Below are positions 31,990-42,007 of a stretch of DNA of 64,000 nucleotides, piece after piece. The notes under the pieces were generated by a model, which saw only the letters and a program-made list of their open reading frames with translations, had not been told where the DNA came from and ran no database searches. Position numbers and translations under genes: made by a program. Numbering within the stretch: position 1 is the stretch's first letter; each line of letters opens with the position of its first letter. The DNA is from Erinaceus europaeus (lineage: Eukaryota; Chordata; Mammalia; Eulipotyphla; Erinaceidae), in NCBI RefSeq assembly GCF_950295315.1, contig NC_080164.1, positions 14,996,427 through 15,060,426 on the forward strand, read 5' to 3'.

Positions 31990-32390
31990 GTAACACTCTC
32001 CAGTTTGTGCTACGTGTGGAGAGGTGAGAGGTGGTGTGGTATATGTATGAGTGGAGGGCATGTTTCTGGAAAGCTCTCACCTTGCCCTGTGTCAACAGGA
32101 AGCAAAGCAGAAGCTGTTGCCACTCAGATTTCCTCATTCCAGGCCTTCTGCAGCCTTTCCCACTCTCTGGAGTGGGAATGGGAACACTCATCTCGCTCCT
32201 TCTGTCTCTGTTCACATCTTTACTACACCATTGTTTGGCCAGAATCAAAAATTTGAGAGTTGGATTTATAATTCCAGTAGGTTATATCTTAACTATAAAG
32301 TACATGACAAGTCCTGTGTTCTGGCTATCATGAGTTAAAGAGGTATCTGCTCTGAATTAGAGAAGAAATTATAATTGGAGTCTTTAAGAT
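31990..32390. other. Unique sequence
   Basis: Three overlapping plus frames of 95-104 codons exist (31942-32338) but lack splice signals. Not called. Confidence 0.4.
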
Positions 32391-32763
32391 GTTGTCTAGG
32401 GGGGAGTTGGGTGGTAGTGCAGCGGGTTAAGCACACATGGTGCAAAGCGCAAGGGCCGGCATAAGGATCCTGGTTCTAACCCCTGGCTTCCCACCTGCAG
32501 GAGGTCACTTCACAAGCAGTGAAGCAGGTCTGCAGATGTCTGTCTTTTTCTCCTCTCACTGTCTTCCCCTCCTCTCTCCATTTCTCTCTGTCCTATCCAA
32601 CAACAACAGCTATAACAACAATAACAACTACAACAAGCACAACAACAAGGGCAACAAAATGGGAAAAATGGCCTCCTGAAGCAGTGGATTGGTAGCGCAG
32701 GCACCGAGCCCCAGCAATAACCCTGGAGGCCAAAAAAAAAAAAAAAAATGGTGTTGTCTAGGG
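32391..32763 (+). mobile_element. SINE-A' full length, target duplication
   Basis: Best plus-strand view of the extended type: SINE-A body from 32403, then aaaatgggaaaaatggcctcc, ggcaccgagccccagc, ataaccctggaggcc and a 17-A tail. tgttgtctaggg at 32391-32402 and 32752-32763 is a perfect 12-bp duplication. Confidence 0.93.
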
Positions 32764-32975
32764 ACGGCTTGTGGCGCACCTGGCTGAGCACACGTTACAA
32801 TGTGCAAGGACCCAGGTCCAAGACCCCCGTCCCCACCTGTAGAGGGAAAGCTTTGTGAGTGATGAAGCCGGGTTGTAGTTATTTCTCTGTCTGTCTCACT
32901 ATCAACCCCTTCTCTCTTGATTTCTGGCTGTCTCTATTCAGTAAATAAATAAAAAGATAATAATTTTTAAAAGAC
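32764..32975 (+). mobile_element. SINE-B, abutting SINE-A'
   Basis: cttgtggcgcacctggctgag, gcaaggacccaggtcc, attcagtaaataaataaaaag. It begins at the last base of the previous target copy, and gtgtcta follows its tail, a partial third copy. Confidence 0.88.
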
Positions 32976-33040
32976 TTTTAAAAAAAGTGTCTAAAAAATT
33001 AAGTGTTCCAAAAATTTTGTTCTTTGAGGAAACCAGACTT

Positions 33041-33225
33041 TTGTGGCCAGGAGGTGGTGCGCCTGACAGGATGCAGATGTCGCAGTGCTCAGCACCATGG
33101 GTTCAAGGCCTTGGCCCCCATCTGTAGCGGGGGAAGCTTCACACAGTGAAGCAACACTGCATGTGTTTCTGTCGCCCCTCCTCTCTGAGATTCTGCCTCT
33201 ATCCAAAAGTAAATAAATAACATTT
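33041..33225 (+). mobile_element. SINE-B
   Basis: ggccaggaggtggtgcgcctg, gggttcaaggcc, ggggaagcttcacacagtgaag, ccaaaagtaaataaataac. Its tail is the target of the next SINE. Confidence 0.88.
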
Positions 33226-33368
33226 ATTTTATTTTATTAAACCAGAGCACTACTCAGCTCTGGCTTATGGTGGTACTGGGGATTGAACCTGGGACCTTTG
33301 GTTGCTCAAGCATTAAAGTCTTTTGGCATAACCACTATGCTATCTTCCCAGCCCAATAAATAACATTT
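33212..33368 (-). mobile_element. SINE-C inside SINE-B tail, 14-bp duplication
   Basis: Body 33226-33354: aaccagagcactactcagctctgg to gctatcttcccagccc. aataaataacattt is perfectly repeated at 33212-33225 and 33355-33368. Confidence 0.95.
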
Positions 33369-33719
33369 GAAAAGAAAGAAAAATCAAACTGTAGTCCTAC
33401 TGCAAAACTCTGCATGTCCTAAAAGGCTCATAATAAACATTTCTCTTCATTCCTAAACTTAAAGGAAGTTGATGCTACTTGTAAAATAGGGCAGTCAGGA
33501 GGAGCAGTTGCCAAATGGGCAATCATATGCGTGCCACCTTCATGATCATTACGATGCGTCTACCCCATATTCAAAAATTTTCTCCCCCCCTTAAACATTT
33601 GCGCTTTTAATCACAGCATAAATTCTTATGACTGTGCTTCTAAAAGATGTATTAGCTTTTATCTGGTGTGTACTCAAGTCTGTGATTTTTAGGATGTTTG
33701 TGTCTTAATCATAATGTTT
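33369..33719. other. Unique sequence
   Basis: AT-rich, nothing recognised. Confidence 0.45.
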
Positions 33720-34008
33720 TTTTGTTTGTTTGTTGTTTTTGCCTCCAGGGTTATCGCTGGGACTCAGGGCCTGGTGGCCACCCCCTCCCATTTTATTTGT
33801 TAGGAAAGAGAGAAATTGATGAGAGGGGAGGGAGAGGGAGAGAGAGAGAGAGAGGCGGGGAGAGAGAGAGAGAGGGAGATACACAGACCTGCTTCATGAG
33901 TGAAGTGTACCTGATACAGGTGAGGGAGGGAGCTGGGGGGGGGGCCTAGAACCTCAGTCCTTGCACCCAGTACTTGTGTACTTAACCAGGTGCGCCACCG
34001 CCCGGCCC
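33720..34008 (-). mobile_element. SINE-A', purine-expanded
   Basis: gcctccagggttatcgctggg with a shortened module (about 40 bp lost before cctggtggcc), then an expanded GA-rich stretch 33822-33880 and caggtgcgccaccgcccggccc. Confidence 0.85.
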
Positions 34009-34009
34009 T

Positions 34010-34539
34010 ATCATAGTTGATAGTTGTTGTTGTTTTGTTTAGTTTTTTAATCAGGAAAAAAAATCTTCTTTTTTTTTCCATATGTTTTTTAAATATCTGC
34101 TATGAAATTGCATTGAATTTTGAAATGTGACTTTAAAATATGGTCTCTGGATTCTTTTGTAGATGACTTCTTTTTCTGAGTGTGTGTGCAGAGCAGACTG
34201 CAGCTTGCAGCTCAGTTCTGCCTTGTCATTCTTCCCTGTGTTCTCCCAGAGTTCTCTGTTTATTTGTGTTTTTTAGAATACCTTGAGTTTTGCCAGAGTG
34301 TTATCAGTCCAAGGACGGGGGGCGCAGGTAATCCTTTTTCTTGTTTGCCTTAGTGCGTGACAAATGCCTGCTCAGTGTAAGCATGTGGAAACAGTCATTC
34401 CTGTATTCTTCCCCTTATTCATTTTTCCCTCACAGAACTGGCCATATTCTAACGTACTGTATTGTTTATGCATTTGTGTTATCTAGTCTGCCGGGAAGGC
34501 TGGGATTTGGGATGTTTTATTTTATTTTATTTGTTTGTT
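34010..34539. other. Unique sequence
   Basis: No repeat words or exon structure seen. Confidence 0.45.
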
Positions 34540-34656
34540 TCTTTTTACTTTACTGCTCAGCTCTGGCTTATGGTGGGGCTGGGGATTGAGGCTGGGACCT
34601 CTGAGTCCCAGGCAAGAAGGTCTTTTCACAGAACCATTATGCTATCTCCTCAGCAG
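34540..34656 (-). mobile_element. SINE-C
   Basis: ctgctcagctctggcttatggtggggctggggattgag to ccattatgctatctcctcagc. Confidence 0.88.
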
Positions 34657-34666
34657 GGACTTGATT

Positions 34667-34760
34667 TTTTTTTTTTTTTTCCCCTCACCAGAGCGCTACT
34701 CAGCTCTGGTTTATGGTGGTGCAGGGGCTTGAACCTGGACTTCAAAGCCTCAGGCATCAG
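34667..34760 (-). mobile_element. SINE-C, 5' truncated, tandem to previous
   Basis: T14, ctcaccagagcgctactcagctctgg, cttgaacctgg, cctcaggcatcag, ending before gcataacc. cagggacttgatttt on the left and cagggattttg on the right may be the target copies. Confidence 0.82.
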
Positions 34761-34823
34761 ACAGGGATTTTGAACAGACTTGCATACTACTTTGTTTCTA
34801 GCACTTTAAGAGGGTTATAAGGT

Positions 34824-34883
34824 TATTAATATAAGGTTATTATTAATAACCTTATATTAATATATTAATATAAGGTTATTAAT
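34824..34883. repeat. Overlapping perfect AT-rich palindromes
   Basis: 34842-34883 is a 42-bp perfect palindrome (21-bp arms, no spacer; arm starts attaataaccttatatta). 34824-34842 and 34844-34862 form another inverted repeat with 19-bp perfect arms around a single T. They share the motif taaggttatta four times in alternating orientation. Confidence 0.97.
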
Positions 34884-35320
34884 CACCGCTTTTTCTTGGA
34901 AACAGTTAATGGTTGACATTTAGATAGGCACTTGCCTGGGTTATTCTGAAAGTACAGTCTACAAACTAGAGGCAGTCACTTCTGGTCAGAAAAAAAATGT
35001 AGTGATATAATCATAAAGGCTTCAAGTTTAAAAGTTAGGAAGACTTCCGTATTATCTGATCTGCCCCATATTGTGGAATGATCAAGAAGTGAAATAGCTT
35101 CATGGAAGCAGAGTCAGTTAAGGATAGAGGTGGAACGAGAATCTAGAACTCTGGAGTAAAATGAATAACTAGTAGTGACACTTGTTTATATGGCTGTCAA
35201 AGAATTTGCTTGTGGTGAAGGCGGCATAAGTTGTGTGATCAAACAGATGCAGGCAAGTTACTTAATCTTGAATCATCATGCCTCAAGTTTCCTCCTTTGC
35301 CAAACAGAGATAATTGTACC

Positions 35321-35552
35321 CCCCCCCTTAAAAGATTTTTTTTATTTAAAGTTTTTTTATTATTTATTTATTCCCTTTTGTTGCCCTTGTTGTTTTATTG
35401 TTGTAGTGATTATTGTTGTTATTGATGTCGTCATTGTTGGGTAGGACAGAGAAATGGAGAGAGGACGGGAAGACAGGGGGAGGGAAAGATAGACACCTAC
35501 AGACCTGCCTGTGAAGTGACTCCCCTGTAGGTGGGGAGCCGGGGTGGGGGCT
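35321..35552 (-). mobile_element. SINE-A, 5' truncated
   Basis: tattcccttttgttgccc, gggtaggacagagaaatgg, gtggggagccggggtggggg. It stops inside the head at gcttgtacac, which resembles the target word aattgtacc. Confidence 0.88.
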
Positions 35553-35570
35553 TGTACACTTCCCCCCCCT

Positions 35571-35802
35571 TTCAATTGTTGCCATTGCTGTTGTTGTTGG
35601 ATAGGACAGAGAGAAATCAAGAGAGATGGGGAAGACAGAGAGGGGGAGAGAAAGACAGACACCTGCAGACCTGCTTCAACACCTGTGAGGTGACCTCCCT
35701 GCAGGTGGGGAACCAGGGGCTCAAACCGGGATCCTTACACTGGTCCTTGTGCTTTGCACCACACGCCATGTGCACTTAGCCCCCTGCGCTACCACCCAGC
35801 CC
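35571..35802 (-). mobile_element. SINE-A, second insertion at same target
   Basis: ttgttgccattgctgttg, ggatccttacactggtcc, gcgctaccacccagccc. Followed by aattgtacc (35803-35811), matching 35312-35320. Confidence 0.9.
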
Positions 35803-35930
35803 AATTGTACCTTTCTTATAGAGTGGTCTGAGATGTAGATGGGGCCGCATATATTAGCTCTCCACAGTGTCTGACAGTGAGGGCTCCATAAAGGTAGCTA
35901 CCATTGTCGCTGTTGGAATATTTTCCAGCC

Positions 35931-36595
35931 GCTGTCTGTGGATGTGGGAGATCTCTTGAAATTTTTCGCCCTGTGCCAAGGCCCCAGCTTCTCTGGATTA
36001 CTGTATGTGTTCTTCCTTTGGCCTAGAGAACACTCTGCCCTGGCACCCTTAGCCAGTTCTCTTCGTACTTTTTCATTTTTTTAAAACTTTTATTTTGAGA
36101 ATTTCTAAATATATATCAAAGTAGAGGGAACCAAAAATCACTCTGGATCTATTAGCCAGCTCCAGTAGCTGTCAGCATTGGATCTCTTTATAGATCAAAG
36201 CAACTTTTCTTGGTCCCAGGAAATAAATACCCTTGGGTTTTTTTTTCCTTTCATAGCGCGTTAACACAGCCTACAGCTGTGCCTTCTGTACTGTCTCTCA
36301 TCTTCACGGCAGTGTGAGCTCCACACACCGTGACTTTCCTTCCTTGTGATCTGCCCGGTGTCTTATACAGGTGCCTGAAGCATGATGAGCACTCTAGGTG
36401 AATGGAATATTTAACAGCTGAGGGTGCTAAGGGTTTGAAAAGATGAATGTTTGATGAGAACCTCTTGACTAAGAAAGGTTGAGAAGAGGTAGTTCCTACC
36501 TGGGCAGCTTCACATGAGCATCAAGGCACCTTCAGACACTTTAAGCAACTCCCTGCTCTTTATTTCTATTTTTTTTTAATTTTCTTCTAAATCAG
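35931..36595. other. Unique; intron-like, before candidate exon
   Basis: 36070-36190 (tttattttgagaatttctaaa..agccagctccagtagctgtc) may be a very old repeat. The end is a long T/C tract leading to the acceptor at 36594-36595. Confidence 0.4.
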
Positions 36596-36700
36596 CCTCT
36601 ATGCTGGGAAATAAATTGTCCGACATCCTGGCAAGAATATCGGTTACGTTTACAAGATATTGTCCGGCCTAAACTGGCTTTGGGGAATAAGGAAAGTGAA
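36596..36700 (+). CDS. Candidate internal coding exon, gene unknown
   Basis: A 105-bp block sits between a polypyrimidine tract ending aaatcag and a consensus donor GAA|gtaagt. Frame 0 is open for exactly 35 codons, the other two frames have stops, and both ends are in phase 0. The peptide starts PLCWEINCPTSWQEYRLRLQ and ends LALGNKESE. It is mixed, charged and not low-complexity. I do not recognise the protein. It lies in the most repeat-poor part of the window, as expected near an exon. The next possible exon (46263) would continue the frame. It could still be a chance open block. Confidence 0.35.
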
Positions 36701-38739
36701 GTAAGTGGTCCGTGGAGGACCTGGACCTGTGGGCTGAGAGGTGAAACACCTTGCTTGTCCTGCCACAAGGTGATAATTCTGAGACCTGGCCCGGCCAGCA
36801 GCCCAGCTATCTCTTGTTACTATAGTTTCACTTGATGAAAATCAAGAAAACCGGTTTTCTTCTCAAATTGCTATCCCCTCCTAAACAGCCCTCCCCATAC
36901 TGTTTAGAATCAGTAACCATGGTTACTAGTAGAGGCTCCTTAGAGCTTTAAAAACATCAGTCAGTTTCACAGCTGGAGGCAGAGTGCTCTAGATAAAAGC
37001 CCAGGAATAAAGCTTACTGTGGGGTTTTTCCCCCCTCTCATATTACAGTTCTTTCATGAGGGAGCACTTTGCATAAAGTGAAATGTCCTTTGTTCCCTCT
37101 GCTTCAGACAACATTTTCATTTAAATTAACAGTAAGTTAGCACCTGGCTCCTTTTTAGAATCAGGAAAAGAGAGGTAATGCTACCACTTACCTGTCTTCC
37201 ACCTGAACCTGCCCTCTCTCTATACCCAGCTTTATTTTCTAACCTCCTTCCCTGAGCCAGCCAACAGCGAGAGTGATAGCACTCACTGCCATTCAAGGCT
37301 TTAACAGATAAGGTGGTGAAGCCGCAGCTTTGGATTTATTGTGGGGATGAGGGGGAGGAGGCCGTGGTATGACGAAAGAGCACAAACATCTTCATAGGGT
37401 GCTATTTACCAGAATCAAAGAGACCCAAGGGCTGCCTCTTGTGAGGGAGTTAGAATAAGAGACTTCTAGAAGCCAGGCTTGACAGCAAATGTCATCTTGA
37501 GGGATGATACTTGAGAAGGGGGTGCAGATCTATATTTATTATCTTGTATATATCGAGTACCTGCACAGGTACTTTTGACTGTACCATGCTCTCTCATATC
37601 TTGGGCTGCAAGGATTCTGAACAGATTAAAGTAACGTTAAGTGTTGGCTTTTGGTAATGAGTTTTTATTCTGAAACTAGGATGCCATAACTGACAGCCGG
37701 CTTATACCATCTCGCTTCTTGCTACGATCTAGACCACGGGGTGACGAACTGTAGCCCCCGAGATAGTTTCAGCGTATGGCATTAAAATAATAATAAAAAT
37801 AATAACATTTTATAAGCAGAAAAGTAAAGTAAAATGAAATAGGAATACAGTTACTGTGCCCATCAGTTCAATAGTTTATGGCTACTTCTGCATTCTGAAG
37901 GCTAGGTTGAGTTTGTTACTACAGAAACTATGGTCTGCAAACTCAAATGTCTACTGGCTGACTCTTGACAGAAGTTTACCAGCTGTCTGATCTACATGGA
38001 CTGGAGTTCAATCCCTAGCACAGCATTTGAGTGTACTGAAATGTATCTTCTTTGTAAACTAAACAGTCCAGTTAGTAATTAACGATTTTAAAAAGGCTTG
38101 ATTTGTAATTTTTTACTGAATTTTTTTTCCTTAAGAAAATTAGCTTTTGTTTAAAATGACAAAAGATATACACTAGAAACTATATTAGTTTTACTTTAGT
38201 ACCCCAGGTAGGGACAATCCTGTCAGTTGGGGTATAGTCATTATTTTCCTTAAATTCAGTGTGAGAAAGGCCCCACTCTCTATTGCATCAGAAGATAATC
38301 ATAGAATTTCTTCTTGCCGGTTCCCTGAGGACCCATTTAAGACCAAAGAAATCCTAAGAGGAACTTGCACAAAAGATCTGTACTGGAAACTACTGTAGGA
38401 GCAGATGGCAGTCCGTTGGTTTATTCTGCAGATGATTTCTAAAACCTTAGCACAAGTATAATTTGCCTGTATTTAATTAATCGCTACAGAATTGTGCAGT
38501 CGTTCCTCCTTTCCCTCTATGCGATAAGTCAAGCCCTTCTACTTTTCTTTTCACATTGAGAAAGTGCTTATATTTTTTCTTAGTAATATGAATAATGAGC
38601 AAATTCATGTTGTAGCTCAGCAGATTTAACCAATCTTAATTGTAAATGAGAGCGCAGTGAGGCTGCGTTCAACTTTTAAAGTGATTGCTATTTAATCTTT
38701 CCGAGATGTAGGCCATATTAGCATTTCATATTTAGTGTA
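36701..38739. other. Repeat-poor unique sequence
   Basis: About 2 kb with no SINE. A weak minus-strand exon-like block (about 37194-37245, donor gtaagtgg) has no other support. 38590-38720 is complex AT-rich sequence that could be conserved non-coding DNA. Confidence 0.4.
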
Positions 38740-38851
38740 GTTTTTTAATTTATTTTATTTTAAAATGGTACCAGGAAATACACCAAAGACCTCATGTAGA
38801 CACTTCATTGCTGAGCCAATTTTTCTGTTGCACTTTTTTTTATGAGTTATT

Positions 38852-39020
38852 CCCACCTACGGGGGAGGGGGTCTCTTCACAAGTGGTGAAGCAGCTCTGC
38901 AAGTGTCTCTCTGTCTCTCTCTGTGTCTTCCCCTTCCCTCTCAATTTCTCTCTGTCCTAGCAAATAAAATGGGGGAAAAAAAAAGTCTGTCAGAAGCAGT
39001 GGAGCCCCGGCGATAACCCT
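38852..39020 (+). mobile_element. SINE-A', 5' truncated
   Basis: Starts at cccacctacggggg, gtgaagcagctctgcaagtgtc, then aaaatggggg, cagaagcagtggagccccggcgataaccctggatgcaag, a shortened module. 38740-38830 before it may be a decayed SINE-C. Confidence 0.8.
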
Positions 39021-39021
39021 G

Positions 39022-39215
39022 GATGCAAGAGAGAGAGATATGAGGGAAGAGAGAGAGTGAGAGAGGAGGAAGGGAGAGACACTAGTGGATGTCTTCCACC
39101 GCCCACCCTTAGAGCACCACCTCTCTCTGTCCTGCTTCCTCTCATATGGTGCTGGGATTAAAGTGAGGACCCCACATGTGAAGAAGGCCTGGCTACCGAC
39201 CCTAGGCATTGACTT
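39022..39215 (-). mobile_element. SINE-E, old
   Basis: agagagagatatgagggaag, gggagagacactagtgg, then gtgctgggattaaagtgaggacc and ggcctggctaccgaccctaggc. Confidence 0.5.
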
Positions 39216-39904
39216 GCCTGTCTGGCACCTACATCTGTATTTTTACTGGAGACCTGTCTCCAATAAAAAAAAAAAAAAACTTAAAAAAAAAAGAAGTGCT
39301 CTGTCCATAAGGAATCCAGTAGAACATGTATTTGTTTTAATGTGGAATATTAAGTAAGTAATTTTCTTATCATTGAGACAGACATAGAATCACAATAGTT
39401 TGGGGAGCACAGACCTGCAACTCTAACTTACCAGTGTAGTTTAATAATCTAAACTAGTAGTTCTGCAAACTATTTTTCTTTAGCAGCCATAAAAATAATC
39501 TATTCCTCTAGGCAGCTGCTTGGAATTTAAAAGAAACATAATCTGCTTTTTAAAAAAGCAAAGGAATTAGGTACAAACAGCTGCTTTGTGTTCAGACTTG
39601 TTAACACAGCTCTGATTTATTGGATTCTGTTTAAATTTGCATGAGCTTCTGACATGATTTCCATGGGCCACTTCAGAAGGTCATTAAGCTCTCCTGACAT
39701 TACAGACAAGGTTTTGCCCATGTGGGAAATCTTCGTAGAAGAAATATCTATATCTTTTATTGGAGTCTCAAACTGTCCATCATCCTAACAAGAATCTTTA
39801 AAAGTAAAAAATGCATGAATATAGGGCTTCTGAAGCTCTGTACCTTCCCAGAGGGATATTGAAGGTAAATTTGCTTTGTTTTCAAGAATCATAGAATCTT
39901 GGAG
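39216..39904. other. Unique, repeat-poor
   Basis: 39540-39760 is high-complexity, AT-rich sequence without stretches of simple repeat, a conserved non-coding candidate. No exon call. Confidence 0.35.
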
Positions 39905-39985
39905 TGAACAAAATGTCACTGTCTTGCAGATGAGGACAGTTAAATAACTTGTCTCAGGGTATTGCTGTTTAATCCTTGCTAAAGT
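39905..39985 (-). mobile_element. MIR-like ancient SINE
   Basis: cttgcagatgaggacagttaaataacttgtctcaggg matches the reversed MIR core order (acagatgaggaaactgag, ttaagtaacttgcccaagg). Confidence 0.55.
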
Positions 39986-40325
39986 AGCTAGAGACCCTCT
40001 GCTGACACCCTGATTGGTTTCTGAGGGCCTTTTTAGCCTTTCAATGCCTGCACAGAGCTGGGTGGGCTGTCAGCTCGTTCAGCAGCAAGGTATGTGTGCT
40101 TTATAGAGATTCCCATAACTTGCTCCAATTATTTCATCAAGTGCTAGCACAATGGTATTTATATCATTTTTTAGAGGGAGGATATGTGGGACCCCTTAGG
40201 GACATCTCTTCATCCTGATTAAAACGATGCTATGTTTGGTAATGTTCATGTTGAGGATTTTACATACAAGGTCATGAGACTTCAAACTACAGGCCTCTGT
40301 AATAATTTTATGAATTAATAAGTGG

Positions 40326-40460
40326 ATTTTTATTATTGGTTTATTTTTATCAGAGATCTGCTCAACTTTCGTTTTTTGGTGTTGGTGGGATTTTAATCTG
40401 GGACTTCCGGTACCTCAGGCCTAAGAGTCTTTAGCACAACCATTATGTTATCTCTCCTGC
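40326..40460 (-). mobile_element. SINE-C, diverged
   Basis: tttatcagagatctgctcaac, gggattttaatctgggac, cctcaggcctaagagtctttagcacaaccattatgttatct. Confidence 0.8.
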
Positions 40461-40660
40461 CAGTATATCAGCATTTATAGAATAGTCCTTAGGATGCTAT
40501 TCTGAGTTAGGAAATGTAAATTCTCAGGCTAAGGGGAATTAAAGAAAGTCTAGACTGGTGTTTGACCATCTAGGTAACTGTGACCCAGCTAAATTAATAT
40601 GTAAAATTACCCAGCATCAGTACCAGGTAAGTGATGAATGTCAGTGGGGGAAAACAAAGA

Positions 40661-40673
40661 CTCCTGATCATTT

Positions 40674-40733
<60 letters not shown>

Positions 40734-40992
40734 TTCTCTCTCTCTCTCTCTCTCTCCTTCCTTCCTTCCTTTCTTTATCTTTATTGATTGATTGGCTAGA
40801 GACAGTCAGAAATCGAGAGGGAACGGAGGGCTAGAGAGGGAGAGAGACAGAGAGACACCTGCAGCCCTGCTTCACCACTTGTGCAGCTTTCCCCCTGCAG
40901 GTGGGGACTAGGGGCTCAAACCCAGGTCCTTGCACTTTGTGACATGTGCGCTCAACCAGGTGCGCTACCACCTGGCCCCTCCTGATCATTTT
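40661..40992 (-). mobile_element. SINE-B with expanded (CTTT)n tail and 14-bp duplication
   Basis: ctcctgatcatttt is perfectly repeated at 40661-40674 and 40979-40992. Between them lie a (CTTT)n/(CT)n/(CCTT)n array (40675-40772) and a full SINE-B body (attggctagagacagtcag to accacctggcccc). The array therefore belongs to the insertion. Confidence 0.96.
40675..40772. repeat. (CTTT)n(CT)n(CCTT)n microsatellite
   Basis: About 15 CTTT units, then CT and CCTT units. It occupies the tail position of the SINE-B. Confidence 0.98.
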
Positions 40993-41169
40993 ATTTTCAT
41001 AAGTGAAATTAACTATTAAAAAACCTAAAAATCAGCCCAGGGAGCATTAACATGTTAAAGTAAAAAGGATAAGTGACTATTATAGGAAATATATCAGTTT
41101 ATTATCTTTTATTTACATGCATCATGGGAAAGGTAGAAATTTATGAGTAAGCATTATATAATATATAAA

Positions 41170-41640
41170 CCAGGAATTCTTTTTCTAGCTGGTCACCAGT
41201 GTTTTGCTTTTTATTCATGGTTTAATAGTGGGTTACAAGACTGTATGTTTAGAGTATAGCTTCATACCACACCCACCAGCAAAGTTCTCTGCATGTATGC
41301 CACGTCTAGCTACCATAATTCTCAGTTCTAGAGACAGGCTGGCCACTTCTTTTTTATTTTTTATCAAGTTCATGTGATGCAATAATTTATATTCCACATA
41401 GGATTAGGACCATTCCGTTGTCATCGTCTACCTTTACATAACTAAGCAGCTACTATTTTGTGCTGAAGGATAAAAATCTCTGGGAATTGCCAAGTAGTGT
41501 CCCACTCATTGTATAGCCCGTAACTTCTTTGTCCAGTCGTCTGTCAGTGGATATTTATTACAGGTTGCTTCCACTTCTTGGCTACTGAGAATAATATAGC
41601 GCTTTCTACCCCTACCCCCCTTTTTTTATCACTTTCCCTA
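41170..41640 (-). mobile_element. L1 fragment, old
   Basis: atggtttaatagtgggttac, cataccacacccaccagcaaag, then ttgtccagtcgtctgtcagtgg and ccacttcttggctactgag, the antisense L1 3' UTR to ORF2 order. Confidence 0.7.
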
Positions 41641-41682
41641 TGTCTCTATGCAAGAAATAAATAAAATATTGAAAAGCAGAAT

Positions 41683-42007
41683 ATGAATTTTGGAGGGTCG
41701 GGCGGTAGCACAGCAGGTTAAGCACACATGGCACAAAGCACAAGGACCCAGTTCCAGCCCTCTAGCTCCCCACCTGTAAGGGGTGGGGGGTCGCTTCACA
41801 AGTGGTGAAGCAGGTCTGCAGGTGTCTGTCCCCCCCCCCCCGATTTCCAATGACAACATCAATGGCAACAAAAACAATAATGACAACAAACAAGGGCAAC
41901 AAAATGGGAGAAAATGGCCTCCAGGAGCAGTGGATTCATAGTGCAGACACTGAGCCCCAGCAATAACCCTGGAAACAAAATAAATCACATAAATAAAATG
42001 AATTTTG
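41683..42007 (+). mobile_element. SINE-A' with target duplication
   Basis: Body 41692-41997: ggtcgggcggtagcacagc, a C12 run in place of the CT body, then gaaaatggcctccaggagcagtgg and ataaccctggaaac. atgaattttg at 41683-41692 and 41998-42007. Confidence 0.92.

Larger units (their letters stand above)
35225..35930 (+). mobile_element. MIR-like SINE split by two SINE-A
   Basis: 35225-35320 (agttgtgtgatc..gcaggcaagttacttaatc, cctcaagtttcctcc, agagataattgtacc) and 35803-35930 (aattgtacctttcttatagagtgg..acagtgtctgacagtgagggctccataaa) are colinear with a MIR core and 3' end. The two halves are separated by a composite SINE-A insertion. Confidence 0.72.

Noticed and set aside
37194..37245. Minus-strand exon with gtaagtgg donor
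   Set aside because: Short, glycine/arginine-rich, weak acceptor. No second exon found.
40574..40626. Exon ending CAG|gtaagtg
   Set aside because: Donor is perfect, but the acceptor (gaccatctag) has no pyrimidine tract and the block is only 53 bp.
40675..40772. Regular CTTT array as a CRISPR-like or satellite structure
   Set aside because: Units are 4 bp without spacers. It is a SINE tail microsatellite.
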